Positions 55,797-64,000 of a stretch of DNA of 64,000 nucleotides are shown piece after piece. Under the pieces are notes generated by a model. The model saw only the letters and a program-made list of their open reading frames with translations, did no database searches and was not told the DNA's origin. The stretch comes from Chloroflexota bacterium (GTDB lineage Bacteria; Chloroflexota; Dormibacteria; Aeolococcales; Aeolococcaceae): positions 62,001 through 126,000 of the forward strand of contig VBIQ01000010.1 in assembly GCA_005880985.1 (NCBI GenBank), given 5' to 3'. The first letter of the stretch is position 1; each line of letters begins with the position of its first letter. Both the position numbers and the translations under genes were made by a program.

Positions 55797-56259
55797 GTCG
55801 CGAGTCTGCTCGTGCGGAATCGGATGAGTGTGCCCCAGGCCAACCACGACCCGGAGCCTGGTGTGCGCTTCGCCAAAACGCTGCGCCACTCTCCACAAAT
55901 GCAACCAACGTGGAAACGAGACTCCTTGTTGTGGGATCTCGAGATCCTCCAGCGCGAAGAACTCTCTCCAGAGTTTTTCGCTACGCTCACCCAAGCAGAA
56001 AGCCTTGAACGTCTCTTCTGCCAAGTTGGCGCTGATGCACGCTGCTGCCCCGGGGTCTCGTATGAAACGCTCCTCCCCGTTGCGCTCAGATAGTTGGGCG
56101 AGCTGGGCGCTTGCGCCGATGAGCACGAGCCGAGATCAGGCGCCGACATCCGGCATGACCATGAGTCCAGCCCCTTCCGGGTCAGATTGTCTGTCGCCCG
56201 TCGTCGCGGGGGTACCTCGTCAGAGTCGCGACAACGTCCGGTGAGCCCTCAGTCCTGGG
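55797..56259. other. 463-base stretch with no supported gene
   Basis: Open frames exist on both strands (a minus-strand frame from about 56126 with RFIRDPGAAACISANLAEE is the most protein-like), but neither has a convincing start region or known motif. I see no repeat or hairpin of note. Confidence 0.4.
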
Positions 56260-56901
56260 CTATGCGAGGTAGGTTTGCGTCCCTTCTTCCGCACTCCGAT
56301 CCGAGAACGGCTCAGGCGCCTCGTCGAGGCGGTGGATCGACACGGCGAAGCCGCTGGCCGCCGTCCACACGTCCCGGTCCCACGTTGACCACCGCTCATG
56401 CAGCCGAAGCCCTGCCCGCGCACACAGCATGTCGTACGCGGCCCACGTGAGCCGGCCGGCGTCGAGCTCGAAGCCGGCGACCAGCAGTCCGCCAGGCTGA
56501 AGGTGCGTGGCCAGGGCGGCGACGATCGCGGCCTCTGTGCCACGTCGCACGAACAGCATGACATTGCCCGCCATCACGGCGGCGTCGAAGCGGCGGTTCC
56601 GCCCCTGCCTGTCCACGAGATGGAGGGTGGCAAGGTCCGCGAGCGCCCACTCCAGGTGGGGTGCCTTGCGCCGGGCAACGTCGAGCATCGACGGGTCGAC
56701 GTCGACGCCGACGACATCGAGTCCGCTACGGGCGAGCTCGATTGCCATGCGACCGGTGCCACAGCCCGCGTCGAGGACGCTCCGCACGCCGAGGGACGCT
56801 ACGAAACGTGCCTCACCGTGCACATCCATTCCGTGGCGCGCGCGTGCTTCGAAGGCGGCGTCGAAGTCCTCACCGCGGGTGCTGCGAGACCGAAGGTCCA
56901 T
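56260..56901 (-). CDS. Class I SAM-dependent methyltransferase
   Basis: A Rossmann-fold methyltransferase with motif I VLDAGCGTGRMAIELA, the acidic end of strand 2 in VVGVDVDPSMLDVAR, motif II around FDAAVMAGNVMLFV and motif III LQPGGLLVAGFELDAG. Substrate unknown. I start at ATG 56901 (MDLRSRSTRGEDFDAAF), giving 213 residues. Earlier in-frame starts up to 57030 add a Pro-rich stretch without family character. Confidence 0.82.
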   Translation of the reverse strand: MDLRSRSTRGEDFDAAFEARARHGMDVHGEARFVASLGVRSVLDAGCGTGRMAIELARSGLDVVGVDVDPSMLDVARRKAPHLEWALADLATLHLVDRQGRNRRFDAAVMAGNVMLFVRRGTEAAIVAALATHLQPGGLLVAGFELDAGRLTWAAYDMLCARAGLRLHERWSTWDRDVWTAASGFAVSIHRLDEAPEPFSDRSAEEGTQTYLA

Positions 56902-57046
56902 GAGTCGCCGCAGGCCACTGGAGGGAGGATGCACGGGGCTCCGCTGAGCCTGCAGCCCATGTTTCCACACCGGAGGTCCGGGCGAATCAGCCATTGCGTT
57001 CGGAGCCGGCAGGCACCGCGAGAACCGCACCGATGGTGGCCACCCC

Positions 57047-57181
57047 CTACCGGAAGCGCTGGGCGTCGTGGGCCGCGTAGCGGGTCACCACCCCATCGAT
57101 GTCGGCGGGGCGCTCCACTCGCTCGGTGACCTCGGCGGCCAGCGCGGCAGGGATGGTGCAGGTCAGAGCGTGGGCGCCCAT
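57047..57181 (-). CDS. Small open frame of unknown function
   Basis: A 44-residue frame (GAHALTCTIPAALAAEVTER, then DGVVTRYAAHDAQRFR) with normal codon character, between the acidic-protein gene and the methyltransferase gene on the same strand. It could be a real small gene or the tail of a decayed one. No motif recognised. Confidence 0.35.
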   Translation of the reverse strand: MGAHALTCTIPAALAAEVTERVERPADIDGVVTRYAAHDAQRFR

Positions 57182-57197
57182 GCCGGTGCGCGCCCGG

Positions 57198-57431
57198 CTA
57201 GCTGCGACCGCCGGCGAGCTGGTGGCGGAACTCAGCGTCGTCCACCCGGTCGGCGTCCTCGAAGCGGTCCTCGTCCTCGAGGGACCCGTCAGGTCGCCGA
57301 CCCTCCGGCCCGGTGCGGTGCTCATCGCCGACCTCGCGATCGGCTTCTTCAAGCGGTTCACTCAGACCCGGACCCGGATCCAGGTCGGCTTCGGCGCTCG
57401 GCGGATACCCTTCATCGTTCGGACCGGCCAT
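57198..57431 (-). CDS. Small acidic protein, paralogue of the frameshifted copy at 51.5 kb
   Basis: A 77-residue, very acidic, Pro/Gly-containing protein (EADLDPGPGLSEPLEEADRE, GRRPDGSLEDEDRFEDADR) with GGGGAGAG four bases before its ATG. The paralogous segment at 51445-51665 shows third-position changes in this frame, so this is the coding frame, although an opposite-strand frame is also open. Function unknown; probably disordered. Confidence 0.55.
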   Translation of the reverse strand: MAGPNDEGYPPSAEADLDPGPGLSEPLEEADREVGDEHRTGPEGRRPDGSLEDEDRFEDADRVDDAEFRHQLAGGRS

Positions 57432-57572
57432 GGGGCTCTCCCCGCGCCGCTGTTAGCAAGGGAAGCCAATCACGCGGTGCGTCTTTCGCATAGTATGGGC
57501 CTGCGGTGCCAGCGCCGCTGACGAATGTACGGTGGTCAACCCTTCGCGCGTCGCTGTAGCGGGAGGTTTGGC

Positions 57573-57688
57573 ATGAACGTACGCATCGCCCACTTCCACG
57601 GTCCCCTGAGAACTGGGACCGGACTGTCAACCAGATCCGCGAGCAGGTGTTTCCGAGTATCCGCCAGGCTCCTGCCTTCATGGGCTAG
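57573..57688 (+). pseudogene. Frameshifted fragment resembling an antibiotic-biosynthesis-monooxygenase-type protein
   Basis: ATG 57573 with GGGAGG upstream opens MNVRIAHFHGP. After a one-base shift the frame continues ENWDRTVNQIREQVFPSIRQ, then APAFMG, and stops at TAG 57686-57688. The pattern (short strand, amphipathic helix, PSIRQAPAF) is like the first half of small ABM/dimeric alpha-beta barrel proteins. The second half is missing. Confidence 0.45.
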
Positions 57689-57711
57689 GCACCGGCGTAA
57701 GGTGTGCAGCG

Positions 57712-58110
57712 ATGACCCCGAGCCAGATCGCCGCTCTACTCGAGGCGTCGGGGGCGCGCCTTTGAAGCGGAGCTCGGTGGGCTGCCCGTCGCCGCGGCCG
57801 CGTGGCATCCAGCGTCCGGTGAGTGGTGCGTCAACGAGCGCCTCGGCCACGTCATCGAGGCGAGCAGCGCGGCTTCGCCGGCCGCGTGCGGGTGCTGCTT
57901 GCTGGAAACGAGCCGCAGCTCGAGGCTTGGGAACCAGGTCGAAGTCGCACGAGGCCGTGCAGACTGCGGGCGTACGCCGGCGGAGCCGCTGATGGAGGTT
58001 GTTCAGCTGCGACGTAGAGTGCTGCCTTGTTGCGCGAGCTGAGCGATGACCAGCTTGGGCTCGCGGGCAGACATCCAAAAGTCGGTTGAGATCGGCCCGG
58101 CTTGCGCTTG
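57712..58110 (+). pseudogene. Decayed DinB / maleylpyruvate-isomerase-like gene
   Basis: Pieces of a DinB-fold protein follow each other in different frames: MTPSQIAALLEASGA, FEAELGGLPVAAAAWHPASG plus EWCVNERLGHVIEA, RGFAGRVRVLLAGNEPQLEA, EVARGRADCGRTPAEPL, and ELSDDQLGLAGRHPKVG. The GEWxVxExLxHxIE motif is typical of DinB proteins. At least three frameshifts and stops break it, so it is not functional. Confidence 0.6.
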
Positions 58111-58235
58111 CCCTAGCAGGCGCCACCGGCGTTGCCGCGGTCATCGTCCGACGCCGTCGCGCTGCCTGAGCAGCGGGCCTGGCTCGGTGACAGAATGCCA
58201 AGATTGAATCGACGGGGGGCAGGAGGAGGGCGGTC

Positions 58236-58706
58236 ATGGCGAGCTCGCGCAGTGGTCAGGTCAAGGTCCATGTCGACGCTCTGCCGGAGCGGGTCTGGTC
58301 TGTTCTGGCGGACATCGAGCGAATGGGTGAATGGAGCCCGGAGTGCTACCGGGTGCAGATGCTGGCGGGCGCCAGCTCCACAGTCGCGGTCGGTGCCCGT
58401 TTCAAGGGCTACAACAGGTCGGGCCTGCTCAGATGGTCGATGCAGTGCGAGGTTAAAGCGGCGGAGCCGAGACGCGATCTCACCTTTGCAACCGTGAGAA
58501 AGGGCCGCGAGGTCACCCGCTGGCGCTACCTGCTCGAGCCCTCGGACGGCGGTACCGATGTCACCGAGTCGTTCGAAGCGGTGTGGTGGCCGTTCGATGT
58601 CAGGTTCTTCGAGGACATCGTGATGCGCGACCGGGACCGGCGGCGTGAGCAGGGGATGCGCTCCACTCTCGAGCGCATCAAGGCACTGGCAGAAGCGCAG
58701 CGCTGA
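58236..58706 (+). CDS. SRPBCC-family (polyketide cyclase/START-like) protein
   Basis: A 156-residue single-domain protein with VKVHVDALPERVWSVLADIE, RMGEWSPECYRV and later strands GTDVTESFEAVWWPF and a long C-terminal helix, the SRPBCC fold that binds hydrophobic ligands. The specific ligand is unknown. ATG 58236 has AGGAGGAGGG six to fifteen bases upstream. It follows the decayed DinB gene. Confidence 0.85.
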   Translation: MASSRSGQVKVHVDALPERVWSVLADIERMGEWSPECYRVQMLAGASSTVAVGARFKGYNRSGLLRWSMQCEVKAAEPRRDLTFATVRKGREVTRWRYLLEPSDGGTDVTESFEAVWWPFDVRFFEDIVMRDRDRRREQGMRSTLERIKALAEAQR

Positions 58707-58813
58707 GCCCGACTTGTCGGCCATACTGGACTGGCCAGCTCAGCGAGGCTGGCGATCGCCGACCGGCCCCCACAGCAGCCTGTCGGCGAACGGTGAGCTC
58801 CGGGAGGTGCGAG

Positions 58814-60901
58814 GTGCGACGCTGGTGCATGGTGGTGTCGCTGTCCGCCATAGTGCCCACGGCCGCCGTCCTCCTGAGCATTGCGCCTGGCGTGACCCGA
58901 GCGGCCGCGGACACCGCGCCGGCGGCAGCAGTCACCCCGTCCACCACCGGCTGCCCCGCGGCCCAGGGCGGTTATACGCTCACCTCGCAGAAGCTGACCG
59001 TCAAAGACGGGCCGGGAAACCTCGTCGCCAAGCAGATCGACACCGACCTCTACGTGCCGGCGGTGGCGACGGCGGCCACTCCGCAGCCGGTGGTCATCTA
59101 TGCGAACGGCTTTGGCGGCTCGAAGGATGACTCCAGCGGATGCGCCATCGGCCACTGGCTGGCCCAGCACGGCTACGTGGTCCTGGCGTACAGCAGCTCG
59201 GGCTTCGGTCAGTCGGGCGGCTGCATCGAGCTCGACTCGCCGCAGTGGGACGTCCAAGACGTCAAGGGGCTGATCGACTGGCTCGGCACTCTGCCATTCG
59301 TGGAGCGCGACTCCATCGGACCGGTGGTCGGCATGACGGGCGGCTCATACGGAGGCGCCATTCAGGAGCTCAGCGCCGAGTTCGACGGACGCATCCGCGC
59401 GATCACTCCCTTCCGTACCTGGAACACTCTCAATTATTCCCTGACACCGCAGCACCTCGGTGACGGGGCGGCCCTCTACTCACCCAACCAACCGAACGGT
59501 GTCGTCAAGTCCCTGTGGACGTCGCTCTTCTTCGCCTCAGGCAACACCCAGTTCCTGATGAGCAACGGGCAGTGCGTCACCGTCGACCCTGTCACCCACG
59601 CGACCTGTCCAGGATTCGAGCCGGCGCTGTGCATGGACTACTTCCAGAGCGTGGCGGCTGGTGAGGCGACGCGCCACACCGTGCAGACCCTGGTCAACTC
59701 GTCGCCGCTCACCTATCTGACGCCGGGTCCTGGCCCGTCCGGCCTGACTCACCTCGGGCTGCGCGTGCCGACTCTGCTAGCGCAGGGACAGTCGGACACG
59801 CTCTTCAACCTCAACGAGGCGGTTGCCAGCTATCGGTTTCTGCGAGCCGCCGGAGTGCCCGCGCGGTTGATCTGGCATGAGGGGGGTCACGGGTACACCG
59901 ACCAGCCGGGCGAAGGCGACCTCTTCGGCAACGACCAGTCGTCGCCGGACGCGAAGTACCTGCCGCGGCAGATCCTTGCCTGGTTCGACCGCTGGCTGCG
60001 CAACGACCCCTCGGTGCCCAGTGGCCCGCCGTTCACCTACTTCGAGGACTGGGTCTCGTACGCGTACACCGGCGACCCGTCGACGGTGCCCTACGCGTCC
60101 GCGTCCGATTTCCCCTTCGAGACCACGGCCACCTTCGAGTTGAGTGGCTCGAGCGAGCTGGCCGCACCCGGCCAGGCTTCCACGGCGGGGAGCGCCACCA
60201 TCGCTGTTCCCCCACTGCCCCCCAACGGTTCCTGCGCCGCAATCCCGCAGTCACGGCAACAGGCCACCTGCTCATTCTCAGAATTCTCGAACTTCCAGCA
60301 GCCGGGGAGCAGCCTCCCGGGTGGCGCTCCCAACCCGTGGCCGGGCACGCCCCCGAGCGATCCCCCAGGGACAGTGGCGGCTTTCACGTCCACGCCGTTC
60401 AGCAGCGACGTTGTCTCGGTCGGCATCCCCACCGCTCATCTTCACCTGGCCGACGCCAACCAGGCGAACCCGGGCATCGTCCTGTACGCCAAGGTCTACG
60501 ACGTCGCTCCAGACGGGACGGCGACGCAGATCCACCGATTGATTGCGCCCTTTCGGGTGCCGGCAGGCACCGTCGACGTGTTCCTCGACGGCTTCGCGCA
60601 CCGCTTCGCCGCCGGTCATGCGGTTCGCCTCGAGCTGTCCGCGACCGATGCGAGCTCGCTGAACAATCCCTTCGTCGACCGGGTGACGATCACGACCGGA
60701 GGAAGCGATCCCTCGACCTACACCATGCCCGTGAACGCCGTCTCGGCACTGGTACCGCCGCAGGTGACCGGTAGCGGTCGGTCCGGCGCCGGCGGCCTGC
60801 CGAACACCACCGCCCCGTCGCCGTCGCCGGTGCTCGCCGCTGCCGGGTTCACCATTCTGCTCGCTGTCGTCGGGCGCCGCCGTCGCGGGAGAACGGAATG
60901 A
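58814..60901 (+). CDS. Secreted S15/CocE-type alpha/beta-hydrolase with LPxT sorting signal
   Basis: A 695-residue exported hydrolase. It has a signal peptide (VVSLSAIVPTAAVLLSIAPG), a catalytic domain with the nucleophile in MTGGSYGGAIQ and the His in EGGHGYTDQ, and a C-terminal jelly-roll (about residues 440-640) as in X-Pro dipeptidyl-peptidase/CocE proteins. The end has GGLPNTTAPSPSP, a hydrophobic helix and RRRRGRTE, the layout of a sortase substrate, although LPNTT departs from LPxTG. Substrate may be an acyl ester, a peptide or cocaine-like ester. Start GTG 58814 follows GGGAGG by six bases; GTG 58793 is upstream. Confidence 0.85.
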   Translation: MRRWCMVVSLSAIVPTAAVLLSIAPGVTRAAADTAPAAAVTPSTTGCPAAQGGYTLTSQKLTVKDGPGNLVAKQIDTDLYVPAVATAATPQPVVIYANGFGGSKDDSSGCAIGHWLAQHGYVVLAYSSSGFGQSGGCIELDSPQWDVQDVKGLIDWLGTLPFVERDSIGPVVGMTGGSYGGAIQELSAEFDGRIRAITPFRTWNTLNYSLTPQHLGDGAALYSPNQPNGVVKSLWTSLFFASGNTQFLMSNGQCVTVDPVTHATCPGFEPALCMDYFQSVAAGEATRHTVQTLVNSSPLTYLTPGPGPSGLTHLGLRVPTLLAQGQSDTLFNLNEAVASYRFLRAAGVPARLIWHEGGHGYTDQPGEGDLFGNDQSSPDAKYLPRQILAWFDRWLRNDPSVPSGPPFTYFEDWVSYAYTGDPSTVPYASASDFPFETTATFELSGSSELAAPGQASTAGSATIAVPPLPPNGSCAAIPQSRQQATCSFSEFSNFQQPGSSLPGGAPNPWPGTPPSDPPGTVAAFTSTPFSSDVVSVGIPTAHLHLADANQANPGIVLYAKVYDVAPDGTATQIHRLIAPFRVPAGTVDVFLDGFAHRFAAGHAVRLELSATDASSLNNPFVDRVTITTGGSDPSTYTMPVNAVSALVPPQVTGSGRSGAGGLPNTTAPSPSPVLAAAGFTILLAVVGRRRRGRTE

Positions 60902-61173
60902 GAATGAGCCAGTACAAGGTGACCGCACAATGGGCTTGACCCCCTTTGACGGACAGCCAGATATGGGGCTCTGCTCCGTTCAGTGGGCACCTTCCCGCGG
61001 CTGAGAGCAGCCAGCGCCCTGTCGCGGAGCCGCTGCCCCGCTGCCAGAGGTGATAGTCGATCAGATTCCGTAGATGTCGGTGGACTCCTTGTAAGAGAGC
61101 GAAGCCCCCTTATGCGTAATCCACCTTCTTACACAGACCATTCAAGGCGCCCTCGCAAGATATTGCATGGTAC
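60902..61173. other. Non-coding gap
   Basis: Nothing recognised. Base composition falls noticeably toward the right end, continuing into the YdeI-like gene. Confidence 0.4.
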
Positions 61174-61755
61174 TCACGACGTCGAACACGACAAACACGC
61201 TGGCTCAATGAGCCTGCCGTTTTTTGACAGGTTCGGGTCGGTGCATGCGGCAAGGTTGAAACAGCAGGGCCGTCGCTTCCCGTTTTTCATTTTCGAGATA
61301 CTTACTTGGACCCGTCGTTTGCGCGTATCAGGGTTTTGGGTTGCATTGACCCAGCGAACCCATTCCCAGCGCGCCATCGGCGTAATATCTTTCCATAGGT
61401 CTTGGATCTTCTGAGGGGCAGCTGCCAGAGCTGTCTCAAGATCCTGTGGCACGTTCGGCTCCGGCCAGTCTTTGAGTGACTCAATTTCGAGTGTCGCGGT
61501 GTCACCCGCTCTCAAAGCAGCGTTTCGTTGTAGCTTTCCATCAATCGTCATCCAGTGGCCAAAATAGCCATCTGGTTCCAACACCGTCTGGAACCCATGG
61601 CCATTGATCGTTCCTTGTACTGCCACCTGCCCGCGCGACGGCAGTATCCGGCTCGCCTTCTCAGGCAAGCGCAAGATAGTCCATTTGTCGATCGTGTACA
61701 GCGTGGCGTCAAAACGAATTGTTGGCACCCCTGTGCGCTGACTCATGGTAGTCAT
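61174..61755 (-). CDS. YdeI/OmpD-associated family protein with DUF1905 domain
   Basis: The 193-residue product has an N-terminal DUF1905 part (FDATLYTIDKWTILRLPEKA, GTINGHGFQTVLEPDG) and a C-terminal YdeI-type part with DLWKDITPMARWEWVRWVNA and KRRVQVSISKMKNGKRRPCC. Family members are linked to bacteriocin or peptide stress but the mechanism is unknown. ATG 61755 has AGGA 12 bases upstream and a TATAT stretch. Base composition is clearly lower in GC than the surroundings, suggesting recent acquisition. Confidence 0.85.
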   Translation of the reverse strand: MTTMSQRTGVPTIRFDATLYTIDKWTILRLPEKASRILPSRGQVAVQGTINGHGFQTVLEPDGYFGHWMTIDGKLQRNAALRAGDTATLEIESLKDWPEPNVPQDLETALAAAPQKIQDLWKDITPMARWEWVRWVNATQNPDTRKRRVQVSISKMKNGKRRPCCFNLAACTDPNLSKNGRLIEPACLSCSTS

Positions 61756-61984
61756 ATATTTTGCAGTCCTACGACCGCGATCTCAAGGTCCGGGCCGCCA
61801 AGTCCGATGAGACACCTCGGGTCGGAAGTTACTGACACCTTTGGCACCTCCTTCGAATGAAGGTCATGTGTCTCTCATCGAGGAGGGGTCGGCGGTGGTC
61901 ATGCTGGCCCCATGCGGGAGGCAGGCACGGATCCTGAGACACCCTGCATCCGCCCGCGAGGGGTCCAGCGTCGCTCCGCCGGGC
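61756..61984. other. Gap between the YdeI-like and GMC genes
   Basis: No gene seen. GC content rises again through this gap, marking a composition border near 61.8 kb. Confidence 0.35.
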
Positions 61985-64000
61985 TCAGGCCGGGGTCTCG
62001 GCGCTGTCCGGCCGGTGCCCCTCGGCCCGGCGCCGAGCCCTTCCCACCAGCGCGGCGCCGGCGACGCCGGCTGTGGCGACTGCGGCAACGCCGCCGGGGC
62101 CTTCGCCGGTGTTGGGCAGTCCGGCGAGCCCGTTGACCGGTACCGTGGAGTTAGCTGCCGTAGCGCCGGGTGGCCCGCACGGGCCGCCGAGGACGCGGGA
62201 GATCATGGTGTCGGCATCCAGGGTGCGCAGCACGCAGAGCTGCCGCTGCCAGTTCTGGTCGACTGCGGCCGCATCGTACGTGGAAGCCTGGTCGACGCCG
62301 GACAGGATGGCGGTGGCGAGCCAGTACGACAGCGCCCAGATGGTCAAGGTGACGTTGAAACCAGGCGCCGTGACGTAGAGGCCTCCGCCGGCGTGGTACA
62401 GGTTGTCGAAGGCCCAGTAGCGCCCGTAGGGGTTGGTGACGCCGTGCTCCTGGTCGAGCGCCATCCGATGGGTGCCCATGATGTGCTTGCTCGAGGGGAT
62501 CTGGTTGAAGGCCTGCGAGGTGACCAGCGCCAGCGCGGCCGGCAGGTCGGCGCTCGGCGCGGTGCTGCCGAGCGGGGCGCCGACCGCCTTCAGCGTCGGC
62601 CACGGCGAGCTGGGTCCCCCGATGGCGTCCATGATCTCGAGCAACTTCGGCGAGTAATAGGCGGCCGCCGCGATCTCGTACTCGTGGCTGGAGTAGGTGA
62701 TCCGCGGCACCTTGTGGCCGAAGACGTCGACGATGTTGGGGTCGAGGTCGCAGACATTGGTCGCCTGGGGCATGTCCTCGCCCTGCAGGGTGAAGGCAGC
62801 GAGGTGGCGGCGCAGCGGGGAGCTGCGCAGCCCCTCCTTGAGCTGCTCGCCGTAGAGCAGCGTCAGCAGCGAGATCGACTCGCCGATTGGATCCTGGTTG
62901 CCGCCCAGCTCGGTGATGCCGCCTCGGGGAACGGTGGGGTCGAAGTGCGCCGGCGCCGGCCCGGCACCGGCGAAGGCGTCGAGGGTGTGGCTGCTGGTGC
63001 GGCCGCGCCAGGGATGGATGTCGGTGTTGAAGATGCCGATCTGCTCGGTCTGCAGATGGAACATCAGGTTGCGGCCGAGCATGCCGCCGGGGTCGGTGGC
63101 GCTGCTCTTCAGGGTGCCCCAGTCGCCCTGGGTGTCGGTGGGCGATGTCCCGATGCCGCTGAGCAGCGACAGCCGGGTGGCCTCGATCGGGCTGTTGGCC
63201 AGCACCACCACGTCGGCGTGCTCGGTGTGCATCGCGCCCGAGGCGTCGACGTAGGTCACTCCGGTGGCGCGGAAGCGACCGCTCGGACCGGGCTTGTCGC
63301 TGCGCTCCACACGGAGCACGTTGCACTGGCTGCGCAGCTCGACCCGCCCGGTCTGCAGCGCGTCCTGGAGCTGCCAGACGCCGCCGCCCTTGGCGTTGTT
63401 GGGGCAGCCGTAGCCCAGGCAGTGGGCGCAGTCGATGCAGCCGGGGCGTCCCCGATAGGGTCGCGAGTTGATCGACGTCGGCACCGGCGCCGGGAAGTAG
63501 CCGAGCCGCGACGCCGCCTCCGCCTGCACGATGTTGCTGTACATTCCCACCCCGGGAGGCATGGGGTACGACGTGGAGCGGTACGACTCGTAGGGGTTGG
63601 GGTTGACCACCTTGCCGTTGACCCGGCGGGCCGGCCCCTGGACGCCGACGATCTCCTCCATGACCGCGTAGAACGGCTCGAGGTGCTTGTACTGCATCGG
63701 CCAGTCGGTGTAGGTCGTCCCCGAGATCGCGGGCTTGTCGGCGGTGCCGCCCATCAGCGAGTTGGTGATGAAGTCGACCTCGCGGAAGCGGCGGGCCTTG
63801 GCGTCGTAGTGGATGGTGCCGCCGCCGACGGTGCTGGGCAGGTTGTTGACGTCGCCGACGAAGGTGCGCGGCCCGTCGCTCGGCTTGAAGCGGAAGGAGC
63901 GAGGCTCCAGCCAGGGATCCTGGTAGATCGGGTTCTGCATCACCGCGTAGGCGGCCTCGTCGTTGCTGAACTCGTTGCCCACCGCCGCAGTGGCACCACC
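61985..64000 (-). CDS. GMC-family oxidoreductase with LPNTG sorting signal (5' end outside window)
   Basis: A flavin-dependent oxidoreductase, incomplete: the FAD-binding GxGxxG N-terminus lies beyond the window edge. The visible 671 residues show STVGGGTIHYDAKARRF (flavin region), a Cys cluster GCIDCAHCLGYGCPNNAK, VVVLANSPIEATRLSLLSGI, the conserved HRMALDQEHGVTNPYG and the C-terminal substrate/FAD site APGFNVTLTIWALSYWLA. The C-terminus is GLAGLPNTGEGPGG, a hydrophobic helix and RARRRAEG, a classic LPxTG wall anchor. So it is probably a surface alcohol, sugar or sterol dehydrogenase, though the substrate is unknown. Confidence 0.88.
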   Translation of the reverse strand, partial: GGATAAVGNEFSNDEAAYAVMQNPIYQDPWLEPRSFRFKPSDGPRTFVGDVNNLPSTVGGGTIHYDAKARRFREVDFITNSLMGGTADKPAISGTTYTDWPMQYKHLEPFYAVMEEIVGVQGPARRVNGKVVNPNPYESYRSTSYPMPPGVGMYSNIVQAEAASRLGYFPAPVPTSINSRPYRGRPGCIDCAHCLGYGCPNNAKGGGVWQLQDALQTGRVELRSQCNVLRVERSDKPGPSGRFRATGVTYVDASGAMHTEHADVVVLANSPIEATRLSLLSGIGTSPTDTQGDWGTLKSSATDPGGMLGRNLMFHLQTEQIGIFNTDIHPWRGRTSSHTLDAFAGAGPAPAHFDPTVPRGGITELGGNQDPIGESISLLTLLYGEQLKEGLRSSPLRRHLAAFTLQGEDMPQATNVCDLDPNIVDVFGHKVPRITYSSHEYEIAAAAYYSPKLLEIMDAIGGPSSPWPTLKAVGAPLGSTAPSADLPAALALVTSQAFNQIPSSKHIMGTHRMALDQEHGVTNPYGRYWAFDNLYHAGGGLYVTAPGFNVTLTIWALSYWLATAILSGVDQASTYDAAAVDQNWQRQLCVLRTLDADTMISRVLGGPCGPPGATAANSTVPVNGLAGLPNTGEGPGGVAAVATAGVAGAALVGRARRRAEGHRPDSAETPA

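Noticed and set aside
57099..57521. Plus-strand open frame across the small acidic protein copy
   Set aside because: Comparison with the copy at 51.5 kb shows that conservation follows the opposite strand's codons.
58085..58170. Short + strand frame with a membrane-like LALALAGATGVAAVIVRRRR stretch before the SRPBCC gene
   Set aside because: Only 27 codons from a TTG, inside the decayed DinB region; no independent support.

Overview
The window is 64 kb of high-GC DNA from a Gram-positive-type (monoderm-lineage) bacterium. The gene order prmC-sua5-glyA-wecA-atp operon, the actinobacterial/chloroflexal-style glmS-acpS-nnr-alr-tsaEB-rimI-tsaD-groESL string and the uvrC-rapZ-whiA-gap-pgk-tpi string all point to Actinobacteriota, Chloroflexota or a relative. 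A Dormibacterota-like organism is my best inference, but nothing in the window proves it. No rRNA was seen, so placement rests on gene order and protein style only.

Positions 1-12,200 are one dense + strand run. It holds the end of prmC, the t6A gene sua5, glyA, a WecA/TagO-type glycosyltransferase, two small AtpZ/AtpI-like membrane proteins, the complete F1Fo ATP synthase (atpB-E-F-H-A-G-D-C), murA and a divergent mreB-like gene. At 13.2-16.6 kb there is a secreted G1-type peptidase behind a structured leader, and on the other strand an ECF sigma factor overlapping a membrane Rieske protein, then a family 9 glycosyltransferase. At 16.7-21.5 kb lie argF and a c-di-AMP block (cdaA-cdaR) followed by glmS. 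At 21.6-30.1 kb come an acpS-nnrD fusion, alr, a TPP-riboswitch-led thiE-thiS-thiG-thiL operon and tsaE-tsaB-rimI-tsaD, which with sua5 gives the whole bacterial t6A pathway.

Positions 30.2-49.5 kb hold a ZIP metal transporter behind a DtxR/IdeR-like box, CIRCE-controlled groES-groEL, a nitrilase-family hydrolase, pcrA/uvrD, ligA, uvrC, a RapZ C-terminal-domain protein, whiA, the lower glycolysis genes gap-pgk-tpiA-gpmI, a phospholipase D-like lipoprotein, secG and an oligopeptide-type solute-binding protein. A tRNA-Leu(CAG) at 49.56 kb is followed at once by a tyrosine integrase.

From about 49.6 to 61.9 kb the character changes. Coding becomes sparse and there are decayed genes (an acidic small protein with a frameshift, a DinB-like pseudogene, a monooxygenase-like fragment, a possible transposase remnant). 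Intact genes are scattered among them: an RpoD-type sigma factor, an ATP-grasp ligase, a NifU/NfuA-like protein, SpoVS, a methyltransferase, an SRPBCC protein, a secreted S15-type hydrolase and a lower-GC YdeI-family protein. The right edge holds a GMC-type oxidoreductase that runs off the window. The hydrolase and the oxidoreductase both end in LPxT-type cell-wall sorting signals.

Translational coupling is a theme of the whole window. Most neighbouring genes overlap by four bases as NTGA, with N being A, G, T and, in two genes with no normal start codon (thiL, pcrA), C.
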